Part shown: in pieces, positions 41,782-49,837 of the stretch
How the letters are laid out: each line of letters opens with the position of its first letter
Position numbering within the stretch: the first letter of the stretch is position 1
Assembly (NCBI GenBank): GCA_048498515.1
Contig: JBEHXV010000004.1
Coordinates: 62,001 to 126,000 of the forward strand
DNA from: UBA4416 sp048498515
GTDB lineage: Bacteria > Bacteroidota > Bacteroidia > B-17B0 > Aurantibacillaceae
Length of the DNA stretch: 64,000 bases
Reading direction: 5' to 3'
The notes under the pieces: model-generated
What the model saw: only the letters and a program-made list of their open reading frames with translations
The model's database searches: none
Told to the model about the DNA's origin: nothing
Made by a program: the position numbers and the translations under genes

Positions 41782-42993
41782 TTACGCTCTATTCAGCACC
41801 ATCCAGGCCATTAAACCCATTGCAATCTCCAGCGCCTTTTCATCAATATCAAAAGTGGCGGTGTGCACGCCTGAGGTAATCCCTTTTTGTTTATTCCCTG
41901 TTCCCAGGCGGTAAAAGCAGCTTGGCACCTGCTGGCTCACATAGGCAAAATCTTCAGCCGTCATGCGCAAAGGCAGGTCTTCCACGTTCTCTTTTCCCAA
42001 ATAAGCAATGGCGGCTTGTTTGCAGTTTTCGGTCACAGTTGCATCATTCGTTAAGAAAGGATAACCGTCAATAATATTCACCTCCGCTTTTGCTTTGTAT
42101 TTTTCGCACACTGAATGAATGATGGTGCTGACACTTTCTTTCACTTCTTTTCTCCAGGCCTCATCCATGGTGCGAAGTGTTCCGGCCAGGTAAACCGTTT
42201 CAGGGATCACATTGGTAGCGCCCTTACCTTCTATTTTTCCAAAAGCAATCACGGTTGGGATAGTGTTTTCTGTATTCCGGGCAACGCCTTCGGCGTCAAT
42301 AGTAAAAGGAAAACGCTCTTCTATTTCCTTGATAATAGTAGCCGCTACTACCAGTGGATTGTTGTATTCGCCAGCCATAGCCGCGTGCCCGCCTTTGCCA
42401 TTAATGGTAATGTGCAGCTCATCGGTGCTGGCCATGTACATGCCGTTTCGGAAACCTACTTTTCCTGTTTCCATGCTTGGAAAAACATGTTGGGCAATGG
42501 CTACATCAACCTTCGGGTTTTGTAAAACACCTGCACCTATCATCAACGAAGCGCCACCAGGCAATACTTCCTCACCCGGTTGAAACATGATCTTTACCGT
42601 ACCTTCCAGTTCTTCTTTTAGTTTGTTGAGGATAATGGCAGTGCCTAACACAGATGCCGTATGCACATCGTGCCCGCAGGCATGCATCACACCGGTGTTT
42701 TTAGAAACGTACTCAACCTTGTTTTTTTCTTCAATGGGCAGGGCATCCAGGTCGGCCCTTAATAAAATGGTTTTGCTTTCGGGGTTCTTGCCTTTTACCA
42801 GGGCAACAATACCTGTCGTTACAAGGCCTTTAGTATAGGAAATACCATGCTTATCAAGCACCGAGCAAACAAACTCCGAGGTTTTAAATTCCTCGAACGA
42901 TAATTCAGGATGCATATGAATATGCCGGCGAATGGCAATTACCTCGTCGTTATATTCACGGGCCAGTTCTTTTATGCGTTTCAGTATATCCAT
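41782..42993 (-). CDS. M20 family amidohydrolase (N-acyl-amino acid deacylase type)
   Basis: A 403-residue metal-dependent hydrolase of the M20D group, which removes acyl groups from amino acids or related amides. The metal/catalytic residues are present: Cys106 and His108 in HACGHDVH, the QPGEEVLPGG acidic pair (Glu141-142) and a later AQHVFPSM. The dimerisation domain lies in the middle third. It overlaps the DUF4296 gene by one base and belongs to an operon headed by a B12-binding MerR regulator. Physiological substrate unknown. Confidence 0.93.
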   Translation of the reverse strand: MDILKRIKELAREYNDEVIAIRRHIHMHPELSFEEFKTSEFVCSVLDKHGISYTKGLVTTGIVALVKGKNPESKTILLRADLDALPIEEKNKVEYVSKNTGVMHACGHDVHTASVLGTAIILNKLKEELEGTVKIMFQPGEEVLPGGASLMIGAGVLQNPKVDVAIAQHVFPSMETGKVGFRNGMYMASTDELHITINGKGGHAAMAGEYNNPLVVAATIIKEIEERFPFTIDAEGVARNTENTIPTVIAFGKIEGKGATNVIPETVYLAGTLRTMDEAWRKEVKESVSTIIHSVCEKYKAKAEVNIIDGYPFLTNDATVTENCKQAAIAYLGKENVEDLPLRMTAEDFAYVSQQVPSCFYRLGTGNKQKGITSGVHTATFDIDEKALEIAMGLMAWMVLNRA

Positions 42994-43352
42994 TAATTAC
43001 TGTCAATGAATCCGGCAGCCTGTTTTTTACTTAATTGCTCAAGCACATGTTCGTAGATGCGTTTTAACACTGCGGGGTGTTTAGAGTAAAAAGAAATAGA
43101 CGAATCAAATGTTGCCTTATCAATATTATTATCCTTTGCGGGATTAAATGAATAAGCCGAATCGAATTTTTCGCCGGTTACATTCTTCACATTAATGCCC
43201 GACGCGCCTTCGGCCAGGTACGAGTCAACCAACACTGTGGTTAATTGTTCTTCCGATAAAATGTTTTCAGGGGGCGTGGTGTCTTCCTCTTTAGGTTTGC
43301 AGGAAAACAACACTACCAAAATTAAAAACGAGGCAAGCGGCTTTGTGTACAT
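42993..43352 (-). CDS. DUF4296 lipoprotein
   Basis: A 119-residue lipoprotein, lipobox LVVLFSC with Cys18. The DUF4296 pattern follows: ILSEEQLTTVLVDSYLAEG, then FDSSISFYSKHPAVLKRIYEHVLE. The family is specific to this phylum and its role is unknown. It overlaps both neighbours by one base (TAATG junctions), so it is cotranscribed with the MerR regulator and the M20 hydrolase. Confidence 0.88.
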   Translation of the reverse strand: MYTKPLASFLILVVLFSCKPKEEDTTPPENILSEEQLTTVLVDSYLAEGASGINVKNVTGEKFDSAYSFNPAKDNNIDKATFDSSISFYSKHPAVLKRIYEHVLEQLSKKQAAGFIDSN

Positions 43353-44254
43353 TATCCTGTAAAGGTAATACTCTCCAGCATATTTTTAAACTGTTCGTGC
43401 GATTCGAACAAAATAATGTTCTTAGGAAATTGTGGTTGCATGTTTCCTTCAAAAAACACGCGGCCCGAAACCAGGATCGTTTTATCGGGAAAAGCCCTGG
43501 AAAGTTTGTTCAGGTAATCCTGCAGGCCAATGTCTTCGGGCACATTGGTAAAACTGGTCACAATCACATCCGGTTTTATGACCTCGGAAACCGACAATAA
43601 ATCGTCAAACGGAACCGACTGGCCCAAGTAGGTGCAGGCATGCCCTTTAGCTTTTATTAAGAAATGGCAGTACAACAAACCAAGCTCATGCAGCTCCTTA
43701 TTAGGCAAATACAGCAGTACTGTTTTAGGCCTGGGCATTTGGCCGGGAAAAACGCTGTCGATGCCAACAATTAATTTTTGGCGAATGAGGTTGGAAATAA
43801 AATGTTCCTGTGCCGAGTTGATGATGCCCAGCTGCCACATATTGCCTATTTGGCGCAGGAAAGGGAAGATCACTTTTTCAACCGTAGGTTCAAAGCCAAA
43901 ATGAAGAATGCAGTTTGAAATGGTTTTTTCAAATTTTGGTTCGTTCATCTCCATCATGCACAGCACCAGGTTGTCAACCTGGTCGCTGGTTTTATGGTAG
44001 CGGCTTAAAATAGACTGGGCCTGCTCCAATACCTCAGCCTGTTTTAATTTGGCAATCTTCGAAATTTTGACCCCATTATTGTTGAGCAGCGAAATGTTCA
44101 GGATTTTTTTAAGGTCCTCGGCTGTATAATAACGAATGTTAGTGTCTGTGCGTTCCGGTTTTAAAATGCCATAACGCTGTTCCCAGATGCGCAGGGTATG
44201 GGCCTTAATTCCCGAAAGGCGCTCCAAATCTTTTATGGCATACTGGTTTGGCAT
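43352..44254 (-). CDS. MerR-family regulator with B12-binding domain (CarH/LitR-like)
   Basis: A 300-residue regulator: MerR helix-turn-helix (5-70: YAIKDLERLSGIKAHTLRIWEQRYGI), a helical cap and a cobalamin-binding Rossmann domain. Family positions are partly kept: Trp140, and Glu150-His151 in the W-x9-EH motif. His189 in ELHELG matches the lower cobalt ligand (usual D-x-H-x-x-G, here E). The residue after Trp140 is Gln141, where light-sensing CarH has the upper-ligand His. So B12 binding is plausible, but CarH-type photochemistry may differ. No carotenoid genes are adjacent. First gene of an operon with DUF4296 and M20. Confidence 0.88.
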   Translation of the reverse strand: MPNQYAIKDLERLSGIKAHTLRIWEQRYGILKPERTDTNIRYYTAEDLKKILNISLLNNNGVKISKIAKLKQAEVLEQAQSILSRYHKTSDQVDNLVLCMMEMNEPKFEKTISNCILHFGFEPTVEKVIFPFLRQIGNMWQLGIINSAQEHFISNLIRQKLIVGIDSVFPGQMPRPKTVLLYLPNKELHELGLLYCHFLIKAKGHACTYLGQSVPFDDLLSVSEVIKPDVIVTSFTNVPEDIGLQDYLNKLSRAFPDKTILVSGRVFFEGNMQPQFPKNIILFESHEQFKNMLESITFTG

Positions 44255-44371
44255 TGTTTTTTAATAACAAGGAAATTTCGGAATTGTTTAGGGCCCGTAC
44301 AAAGAATGTTATTACATTCTATTCAACGATCTAAAGCCTTTCCGCCATTTATCGGTTATATTTGTTGCCGT

Positions 44372-45028
44372 ATGTCACACAAACACATCCGTTTTTTGTT
44401 GTTCATGGCAGGAATCATCCTGCTCAGCAGCTGCACATTTTTCAGGCCCATGCCGGGAAAACTGTATAAACGTGCCCTGAAGAACAAGCCCTATGATGTG
44501 ATCATTGTTCCCGGAACGCCCTATAACGGTAAGGACTGGGATACTAAAATGAAAGGCCGCGTGGTGTGGGCCAGTTATTTAATGAAGAATGGTTTTGCCA
44601 AAAAAGTGATCTTTTCGGGAGGAGCTGTTTACACGGAATATACCGAAGCAAAAATTATGGCCCTGTATGCCGAGGCGCTTGGCGTTCCTAAAGATGTAAT
44701 TCTGATCGAGGACAAGGCGCAACATAGCACCGAGAACATTTACAATTCGTACTGGATGGCAAAAAAACTGGGTTATACCAAAATTGCCGTTGCCAGCGAT
44801 CCCTATCAATCCAACCTGCTCATGGGTTTTACAAAACGGCGCTTTAAACTGCCCATCGCGCACATTCCCTTTGTTATTAAAATTTTAAAGGATATTGACG
44901 ACGTTCATCCTGTTATTAATCCCGAATCGGCCAAAGTAAAGGACTTTAAACCCATTACCGAAACCCAGAGTTTTTGGTACAGGCTGCAGGGCACCAGGGG
45001 CAAGCATATAGTGTTTGAGAAGGAATAA
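44372..45028 (+). CDS. SanA/YdcF-like (DUF218) lipoprotein
   Basis: I start at the ATG at 44372 (MSHKHIRFLLFMAGIILLSSC); the longer frame from 44198 would overlap the divergent MerR gene and lacks sense as an export signal. The 218-residue product has a lipobox (LLSSC) and the DUF218 core: YDVIIVPGTPY, KKVIFSGGAVYTEYTEA, HSTENIYNSYWMAKKLG and IAVASDPYQSNL. These proteins act in envelope metabolism (SanA, ElyC), by an unclear mechanism. A perfect palindrome follows the stop. Confidence 0.88.
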   Translation: MSHKHIRFLLFMAGIILLSSCTFFRPMPGKLYKRALKNKPYDVIIVPGTPYNGKDWDTKMKGRVVWASYLMKNGFAKKVIFSGGAVYTEYTEAKIMALYAEALGVPKDVILIEDKAQHSTENIYNSYWMAKKLGYTKIAVASDPYQSNLLMGFTKRRFKLPIAHIPFVIKILKDIDDVHPVINPESAKVKDFKPITETQSFWYRLQGTRGKHIVFEKE

Positions 45029-45070
45029 TAATCTTTAAGGTCGCAAAATGCGACCTTAAAGATTATTATT
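45024..45070. repeat. Perfect 22-bp palindrome with TCGCA/TGCGA centre
   Basis: Arms 45024-45045 and 45049-45070 are perfectly complementary over 22 bp, with a 3-nt loop. The core CTTTAAGGTCGCA is related to the palindrome inside the ORF6N gene. It overlaps the stop region of the DUF218 gene and the last codons of the ORF6N gene and can terminate both convergent genes, but the sequence relation suggests a repeat element. Confidence 0.85.
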
Positions 45071-45588
45071 TTTGGAAATTTTATACCCGATTTGAATTCT
45101 GGGCTTAGGCTTTTGCTTTTTATCAAGTAATTCATCCAGGTATTGAAATACCACTTCAATGTTTTTGGTATTGTTGTCTGTTTTCTTTATTACTCGTTCA
45201 ACTAACAATCTTAATTCCATATTATCAGATAAAGATTGCCTGAGTTTAACGAACACATCGATTATTTGTATACTTACCGAAATAGCTTTAGGGCTTTTTA
45301 TCACATTGGATAACATTAAAACACCATGTTCGGTAAAAGCATAGGGCAGGTATTTTATATTTTCACCTCTTTTCAAGGTCGCAATTTGCGACCTTGAAAC
45401 TTCAGCTTCTTCTTTAGTCAATTCAAACATATAATGTTCAGGGAATCTTTCCTGTTTCGCTTAACCTGTTCTTTTAAACGTTTGGTTTCAACATCATATA
45501 GCTCTGCCAGATCGCTGTCAAGCATAACCTTCTGCCCGCGAATAAAATAAATTTTATTAATAACTATTTCATCAGTAATTTTTACCAT
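45056..45588 (-). pseudogene. ORF6N-domain protein, frameshifted by one missing base
   Basis: Read from ATG at 45588, the frame gives a typical ORF6N start (MVKITDEIVINKIYFIRGQK, then DSDLAELYDVETKRLKEQVKRN). It then breaks at about 45451 and stops at the end of a short wrong frame. From about 45450 the next frame continues as RFPEHYMFELTKEEAEV, RSQIATLKRGENIKYLPYAFTEHGVLML, split here as the known family order. Adding one C at the CC run at 45451-45452 (one G on the coding strand) restores a continuous 178-codon gene. ORF6N domains are DNA-binding modules of phage and mobile-element proteins. A 124-codon downstream fragment from 45430 could still be translated but would lack the domain's start. 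Confidence 0.8.
45372..45400. repeat. Palindrome inside the ORF6N coding sequence
   Basis: TTTCAAGGTCGCAA and its exact complement TTGCGACCTTGAAA are separated by one base. It encodes the conserved SRSQIATLK peptide of the family, so the palindrome is part of the domain's most conserved codons. The same GGTCGCA/TGCGACC core occurs in the flanking palindromes. Confidence 0.8.
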
Positions 45589-45617
45589 AAATACATTTTT
45601 AGCTATTACATTAATTT

Positions 45618-45646
45618 AGAGGTGGCCGCCAATTGCGACCCCCTCT
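45618..45646. repeat. Degenerate palindrome upstream of the ORF6N gene
   Basis: AGAGGTGGCCGC and GCGACCCCCTCT pair at 10 of 12 positions around CAATT. It contains AATTGCGACC, matching the core of the two other palindromes. It lies 30 bp upstream of the ORF6N start and 17 bp from the comM stop. Confidence 0.6.
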
Positions 45647-45662
45647 GTTTATAAATTAGAAA

Positions 45663-47201
45663 TCACCCCGCCCAGCCTTCTCTGTCCAAACTCCGGTACT
45701 GGATGGCCTCTGCAATGTGATTGGATTGAATGTTTTCAGAGCTGTCCAGGTCGGCAATGGTGCGGGCTACTTTTAAAATGCGGTCGTAAGCGCGGGCCGA
45801 TAGGCCCAGGCGCTCCATAGCAGTTTTCAATAAGGTGTTTCCGGCATCATCCAAATGGCAATAGGTCCTGAGGTCTTTTGTACGCATTTGCGCGTTGCAG
45901 TAAATCCCTTCCGATGCTTTGTAACGCTCTGTTTGCAGTTGCCTTGCTTTAATGACCCTTTCTCTTATTTCCCTGCTCGTTTCCGTTTTTTGCGATTTAC
46001 TAAGTTCATTAAATGGCACCGGCGTTACTTCCACATGCAGGTCAATTCGGTCAAGCAAAGGTCCTGAAATTTTGTTCAGGTATTTTTGTACCACGCCCGG
46101 CGCGCATACGCAGTCTTTTTCGGGATGGTTGTAATAGCCACAGGGACAAGGGTTCATGCTGGCCATGAGCATAAAACTTGCCGGGTACTCTACACTAAAA
46201 CGCGCGCGCGAAATGCTTACGATCCTGTCTTCCAGGGGTTGGCGCATCACCTCCAGCACTGTTCTTTTAAATTCGGGCAGCTCATCCAAAAACAACACGC
46301 CGTTATGCGCCAGCGATATTTCGCCGGGCTGCGCATTCATGCCACCACCAACCAATGCCACATCAGATATGGTGTGGTGCGGGCTCCGGAATGGGCGCCT
46401 TGTTACCAGGCCCATGGTTTTGCCTGTTCTACCCGCCACGCTATGAATTTTGGTGGTTTCCAGTGCCTCATCCAGTGTGAGCGGTGGTAAAACAGAAGGC
46501 ATGCGCTTGCTCAACATGGTTTTGCCGGCACCTGGCGGGCCAATCAAAATAACATTATGCCCACCCGAAGCGGCAATTTCCAGGGCGCGCTTTATGGTTT
46601 CTTGGCCTTTTACATCGGCAAAATCAAACTCCGTATCATCAAGCCGCGATAAAAATTCCTGCTCAATATCAATGCTTACCTTTTCAAGTTCTGCTGTCCC
46701 GTTAAAAAAATCAATGACCTGTTTGATATGCGACACACCGTATACTTCCAGTCCTTCTACCACCGCGGCTTCTTTTGCATTGGCCTCGGGAAGTATGACG
46801 CCTTTAAAGCCCTCCTGTTTTGCTTTAACCGCAATGGGAAGGGTTCCTTTAATCGGACGCAGTTCACCATCCAGCGATAGCTCACCCATGATAATGTAGT
46901 TGGAAACTTCTTCGGGCAAAATTTGCTCCGAAGCCGCTAAAATACCCACGGCAATAGTAAGATCATAAGCCGATCCTTCTTTGCGGATATCGGCCGGCGC
47001 CATATTCACCGTAATTTGTTTTCCCGGGATTCGCAGGTTATTGTTTTTAAGTGCCGCATCAATGCGTTGATGACTTTCCTTCACAGCACTATCGGGCAGC
47101 CCTACCAGGTAAAAATTTATTCCCTGTCCCATATGCACTTCAACGGTGACTGTTGTAGCCGATATTCCGTGAACCGCGCTTCCAAATGTTTTTACCAGCA
47201 T
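45663..47201 (-). CDS. comM: ComM/YifB family Mg-chelatase-like AAA ATPase
   Basis: A 512-residue ATPase that in other bacteria drives branch migration during natural transformation. It has an N-terminal Lon-protease-like domain (residues about 20-170). Walker A is GPPGAGKTMLSKRMP, Walker B is GVLFLDELPEF, and the Cys cluster ASMNPCPCGYYNHPEKDC is followed by the C-terminal Mg-chelatase helical domain. All motifs are intact and length is normal. It is transcribed alone towards the ORF6N locus. Confidence 0.93.
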   Translation of the reverse strand: MLVKTFGSAVHGISATTVTVEVHMGQGINFYLVGLPDSAVKESHQRIDAALKNNNLRIPGKQITVNMAPADIRKEGSAYDLTIAVGILAASEQILPEEVSNYIIMGELSLDGELRPIKGTLPIAVKAKQEGFKGVILPEANAKEAAVVEGLEVYGVSHIKQVIDFFNGTAELEKVSIDIEQEFLSRLDDTEFDFADVKGQETIKRALEIAASGGHNVILIGPPGAGKTMLSKRMPSVLPPLTLDEALETTKIHSVAGRTGKTMGLVTRRPFRSPHHTISDVALVGGGMNAQPGEISLAHNGVLFLDELPEFKRTVLEVMRQPLEDRIVSISRARFSVEYPASFMLMASMNPCPCGYYNHPEKDCVCAPGVVQKYLNKISGPLLDRIDLHVEVTPVPFNELSKSQKTETSREIRERVIKARQLQTERYKASEGIYCNAQMRTKDLRTYCHLDDAGNTLLKTAMERLGLSARAYDRILKVARTIADLDSSENIQSNHIAEAIQYRSLDREGWAG

Positions 47202-47355
47202 GTTCTTTTTTTAAAACAAAATAACGACAAAAAGAAAAGCGGCTCTGCTATAAATTGTAGCATTTTACAGTCTGACAGGCTTTTATAGCAGCAGTTGCCG
47301 TGTTTTTCAGTATTTTTAATTTCTAATTAAAGCCCTAAAACGGACCTTTAAATAA

Positions 47356-47387
47356 TTTGGAAGTAAAACCGATAAACTATATATTTA
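47356..47387 (+). promoter_or_regulatory. Promoter upstream of the 47408 gene
   Basis: TTTG at 47356-47359, 20-bp spacer, then TATATTTA at 47380-47387 (one mismatch to TAnnTTTG). The chosen ATG is 21 bp downstream. The box position makes the longer upstream start at 47357 impossible. Confidence 0.6.
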
Positions 47388-47407
47388 TAATTCTAAAATT
47401 TACCCCT

Positions 47408-47851
47408 ATGCTTAAAAAAATACTTTTTATGATTGCCCTGCCTCTTTTCACTACGCAACTAAAGGCGCAAACAGAAGAGCCAAAAGAATTGAACTGCTAT
47501 AATAAATGGTCGGTAAGATTTGACGAACGCGGTGCTGAAGAAGTAACGGATGGTGTATACACCGATGTCATCATCACCTCCCGTGTTGGGGCCAAAGCTA
47601 CCTGCTATTCGGGAAAGGCCGAAGTGCTGAATAAAAAATTATTACGTTGCTACATTATGCGCGAAGATGGGACTTACGAGGAAGTAAGCCGCACCTGGAA
47701 AAACAACTCCAATAAGGATGTCACCATTATTAATGGGATCAGCACCTCTATGATTACGGTACACAGCGAGCTCATTAATGTACTGTGGCCAAATAAGGTA
47801 AAAGCTAAAAAGCCGGCTTTCAAAAAAGCGCCTGAGCCAACCGATGACTAA
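47408..47851 (+). CDS. Small secreted protein, unknown
   Basis: I start at the ATG at 47408 (MLKKILFMIALPLFTTQLKAQ, a signal peptide), because the promoter overlaps the longer alternative. The 147-residue product has two Cys that could pair (ELNCYNKWSVRF and KATCYSGKAEV). The body is strand-rich and ends in a Lys-rich tail. No family recognised. It is monocistronic, with its own promoter and terminator. Confidence 0.75.
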   Translation: MLKKILFMIALPLFTTQLKAQTEEPKELNCYNKWSVRFDERGAEEVTDGVYTDVIITSRVGAKATCYSGKAEVLNKKLLRCYIMREDGTYEEVSRTWKNNSNKDVTIINGISTSMITVHSELINVLWPNKVKAKKPAFKKAPEPTDD

Positions 47852-47866
47852 TAATTTATTTAGATA

Positions 47867-47904
47867 AAATTAAAAAGGAGAACGAGTGTTCTCCTTTTTA
47901 ATTT
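47867..47904. terminator. Bidirectional terminator
   Basis: A perfect 17-bp stem (core AAAAAGGAGAAC/GTTCTCCTTTTT) with a GAGT loop and A/T runs on both sides, between convergent genes. Confidence 0.92.
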
Positions 47905-47913
47905 CTAAAGTTC

Positions 47914-49155
47914 CTACCCCTCTTCCTTAAAGGGATTCCTCGGCACCCAATCGGTGGGCTGTAGAAATTGCATAAAAGGTTTTAAGATAAGTTTGGAAAC
48001 CGTGTTCTGTGGTTTAATGTAACAAATGAGTTCGTGCGCTTTGGCACCAACGGTCGATTTTATCTCGGAAGCGGTGCGTCCTAAATTAATGCGCTGTTTT
48101 TTGGCGGCAATGGCCTCTTCAATATAACTGTACAAGATCGTTTGGTACAGGTCAAACTCCTTGTTCAACTCATACTCAAAGCCCACATAGTGCGCTTCGA
48201 TCTCGTTGGGTAAATAAAATCCGCTGGCAAAAGATACCATGGTGTCTTCTTTAAACCAGGCGTCTAAATAAAATAAACCGGTATTGGCTTTCATCACATC
48301 CTTAAAATAATCTTTGGATAAATGTGCCAGCTTAAACTTGGCATGATTGAATACCTGCGTATACAAATTATAAATCACATCGTTGTACCTGATTACTTCT
48401 TCGGGGCTTAGCCTTCGTTTTGTCAGGCCAGCGCTTGCTTTTAAAATATGTTTTGCCCGGTTGCGGTATTTTTTTGAGAACGTGGCAATGTAATCGTTAA
48501 TGGATGATAAGTCTTTTGGGAGATCAACGATCATGTTGGGCTCCACATTAAAGTGAATGAATTTGGTGCAGTACCAGCAATCCTTATCGCCAAAACCTTC
48601 CTCGTAAAAATCCTTTACCAACACAGCCGAGATTTTGCCACGCAGTTTTTCTTCTCTCGCAATCGCGTCAATGACCCCTTCCACCATTTTAAACATGCTT
48701 TTGCGACTTACTACGTCAATAAAAAAACCATGCTCGCCACTGATGAAGTTGTTGCCACAGGTTACAAGGCGCATAATGGTTTCGTGTTCATTATGCTGGA
48801 TGTATTTTTGAAACACCGATGCCCGCTTGCTTTGCAGCTCGCTGATCTGGTGCGCGATCAACTCACCAAACAAAGAGGCCGAAAAATCGTTGATTTGAAA
48901 ATAAATGACCCCGATGGGTTTTTTTAAATGGTACACAATCACATACCTGAACCGAAAGCTTTCGGTTTGCTGTTGGTGAATAAGGCTCAGGTAAGGAAAA
49001 GATAAGAATACATTATGGTCTTTGATCGCCTTGTCCCATTCATCTTTTGGAACAGCATGGATGTCCTCAAACGACGAAAAGGTGTAATTGGCAAACAGCT
49101 TGCGGTGCGGTTTGAACTTATTTTTCGCAATCATTTTATCGCAAAGTGCAAACAT
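47914..49155 (-). CDS. FemAB/GNAT-like acyltransferase, unknown substrate
   Basis: A 413-residue cytoplasmic protein. Its C-terminal half shows the FemAB/BioF2-like acetyltransferase pattern: FSKKYRNRAKHILKASAG, a DAWFKEDTMVSFASGFY strand pair, FEYELNKEFDLYQTILYSYIEEAIA and INLGRTASEIKSTVGA. The first half is less conserved. Members transfer aminoacyl or acyl groups to envelope precursors or small molecules. Its ATG is at the stop of the adenylyl-sulfate kinase gene, so the two are coupled. A joint role with sulfation or activated sulfate is possible but unproven. Confidence 0.75.
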   Translation of the reverse strand: MFALCDKMIAKNKFKPHRKLFANYTFSSFEDIHAVPKDEWDKAIKDHNVFLSFPYLSLIHQQQTESFRFRYVIVYHLKKPIGVIYFQINDFSASLFGELIAHQISELQSKRASVFQKYIQHNEHETIMRLVTCGNNFISGEHGFFIDVVSRKSMFKMVEGVIDAIAREEKLRGKISAVLVKDFYEEGFGDKDCWYCTKFIHFNVEPNMIVDLPKDLSSINDYIATFSKKYRNRAKHILKASAGLTKRRLSPEEVIRYNDVIYNLYTQVFNHAKFKLAHLSKDYFKDVMKANTGLFYLDAWFKEDTMVSFASGFYLPNEIEAHYVGFEYELNKEFDLYQTILYSYIEEAIAAKKQRINLGRTASEIKSTVGAKAHELICYIKPQNTVSKLILKPFMQFLQPTDWVPRNPFKEEG

Positions 49156-49670
49156 CAGATCGTAATTAATGGAAGTATGTCGTCAATTAAATAAGCAACA
49201 CTCTCATCGATGGAAAGCTCGGAAGTGTCGATGCTATAAATGGCATTCCCCGGCATCTCAAACACATCGGATACGCCGGTAAACCCTTTCAGCTCGCCAG
49301 CCCTTGCTTTGGCATAATGGCCTTTTACATCGCGTTTCTCGCACACCTCAAAAGGCGTTGCAATATGGTAAAGAATAAAATGCTGTTCGCCGATGATCTC
49401 TTCGGCCAGTTTTCTCAGGGCATTGGTTGGTGTAATTAAACTGCAAATAACCACAACACCGCAGCTTGCCAGTTGTTTGGCCAGCTCAGCCGTACGCCGT
49501 ACGTTCTCTATCCTGTCCTCCGTATTAAAACCAAGGCCCTTGTTAAGCCCCTGGCGCAACACATCGCCATCCAATACTTTGGTCAAAATGCCTTCGTCAT
49601 AAAGATTTCGTTCGAGCGAATAAGCCAGGGTGGTTTTTCCTGAACCCGAATAACCGGTCATCCACACCAC
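49155..49670 (-). CDS. cysC: Adenylyl-sulfate kinase, start uncertain
   Basis: Enzyme that phosphorylates APS to PAPS. Walker A is GYSGSGKTT (Tyr where most have Leu), then LDGDVLRQGLNKGLGF, RIENVRRTAELAKQLA and GHYAKARAGELKGFTGV: all CysC motifs. The GTG at 49670 is the first canonical start. Yet the same frame stays open upstream and encodes SADKEHLLSHRGLV, which looks like a normal CysC N-terminus, without any ATG, GTG or TTG. So the true start may be a rare codon, or the 5' end is damaged. No cysD/N genes are nearby. It is coupled to the acyltransferase gene. Confidence 0.88.
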   Translation of the reverse strand: MVWMTGYSGSGKTTLAYSLERNLYDEGILTKVLDGDVLRQGLNKGLGFNTEDRIENVRRTAELAKQLASCGVVVICSLITPTNALRKLAEEIIGEQHFILYHIATPFEVCEKRDVKGHYAKARAGELKGFTGVSDVFEMPGNAIYSIDTSELSIDESVAYLIDDILPLITI

Positions 49671-49798
49671 AAGGCCCCTGTGAGATAATAAATGTTCTTT
49701 ATCGGCGCTGGTTACCTGCTCATTCTGGTTTGCAAATATGTGATTGAAAGCGCTCAGTTTTAGTACAATTAAGAATTTAAAAATACAATTAAATATAC

Positions 49799-49806
49799 TA
49801 CTTTTG
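49799..49806 (+). promoter_or_regulatory. Probable -7 box of deoC
   Basis: TACTTTTG is a perfect TAnnTTTG match, 31 bp upstream of the deoC ATG. No convincing TTG lies at the expected distance upstream, so the promoter call is partial. Confidence 0.4.
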
Positions 49807-49837
49807 AAGGAAATAACCTGTTTTAAAGAATATTAAC

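Noticed and set aside
44198..44371. N-terminal extension of the DUF218 lipoprotein
   Set aside because: It overlaps the MerR gene and would bury the lipoprotein signal peptide.
45056..45430. 124-codon gene as a complete protein
   Set aside because: The upstream frame supplies the missing ORF6N start after one base is restored, so this is the downstream fragment of a frameshifted gene.
46086..46490. 134-codon plus-strand frame inside comM
   Set aside because: Antisense shadow of a well conserved ATPase gene; no features of its own.
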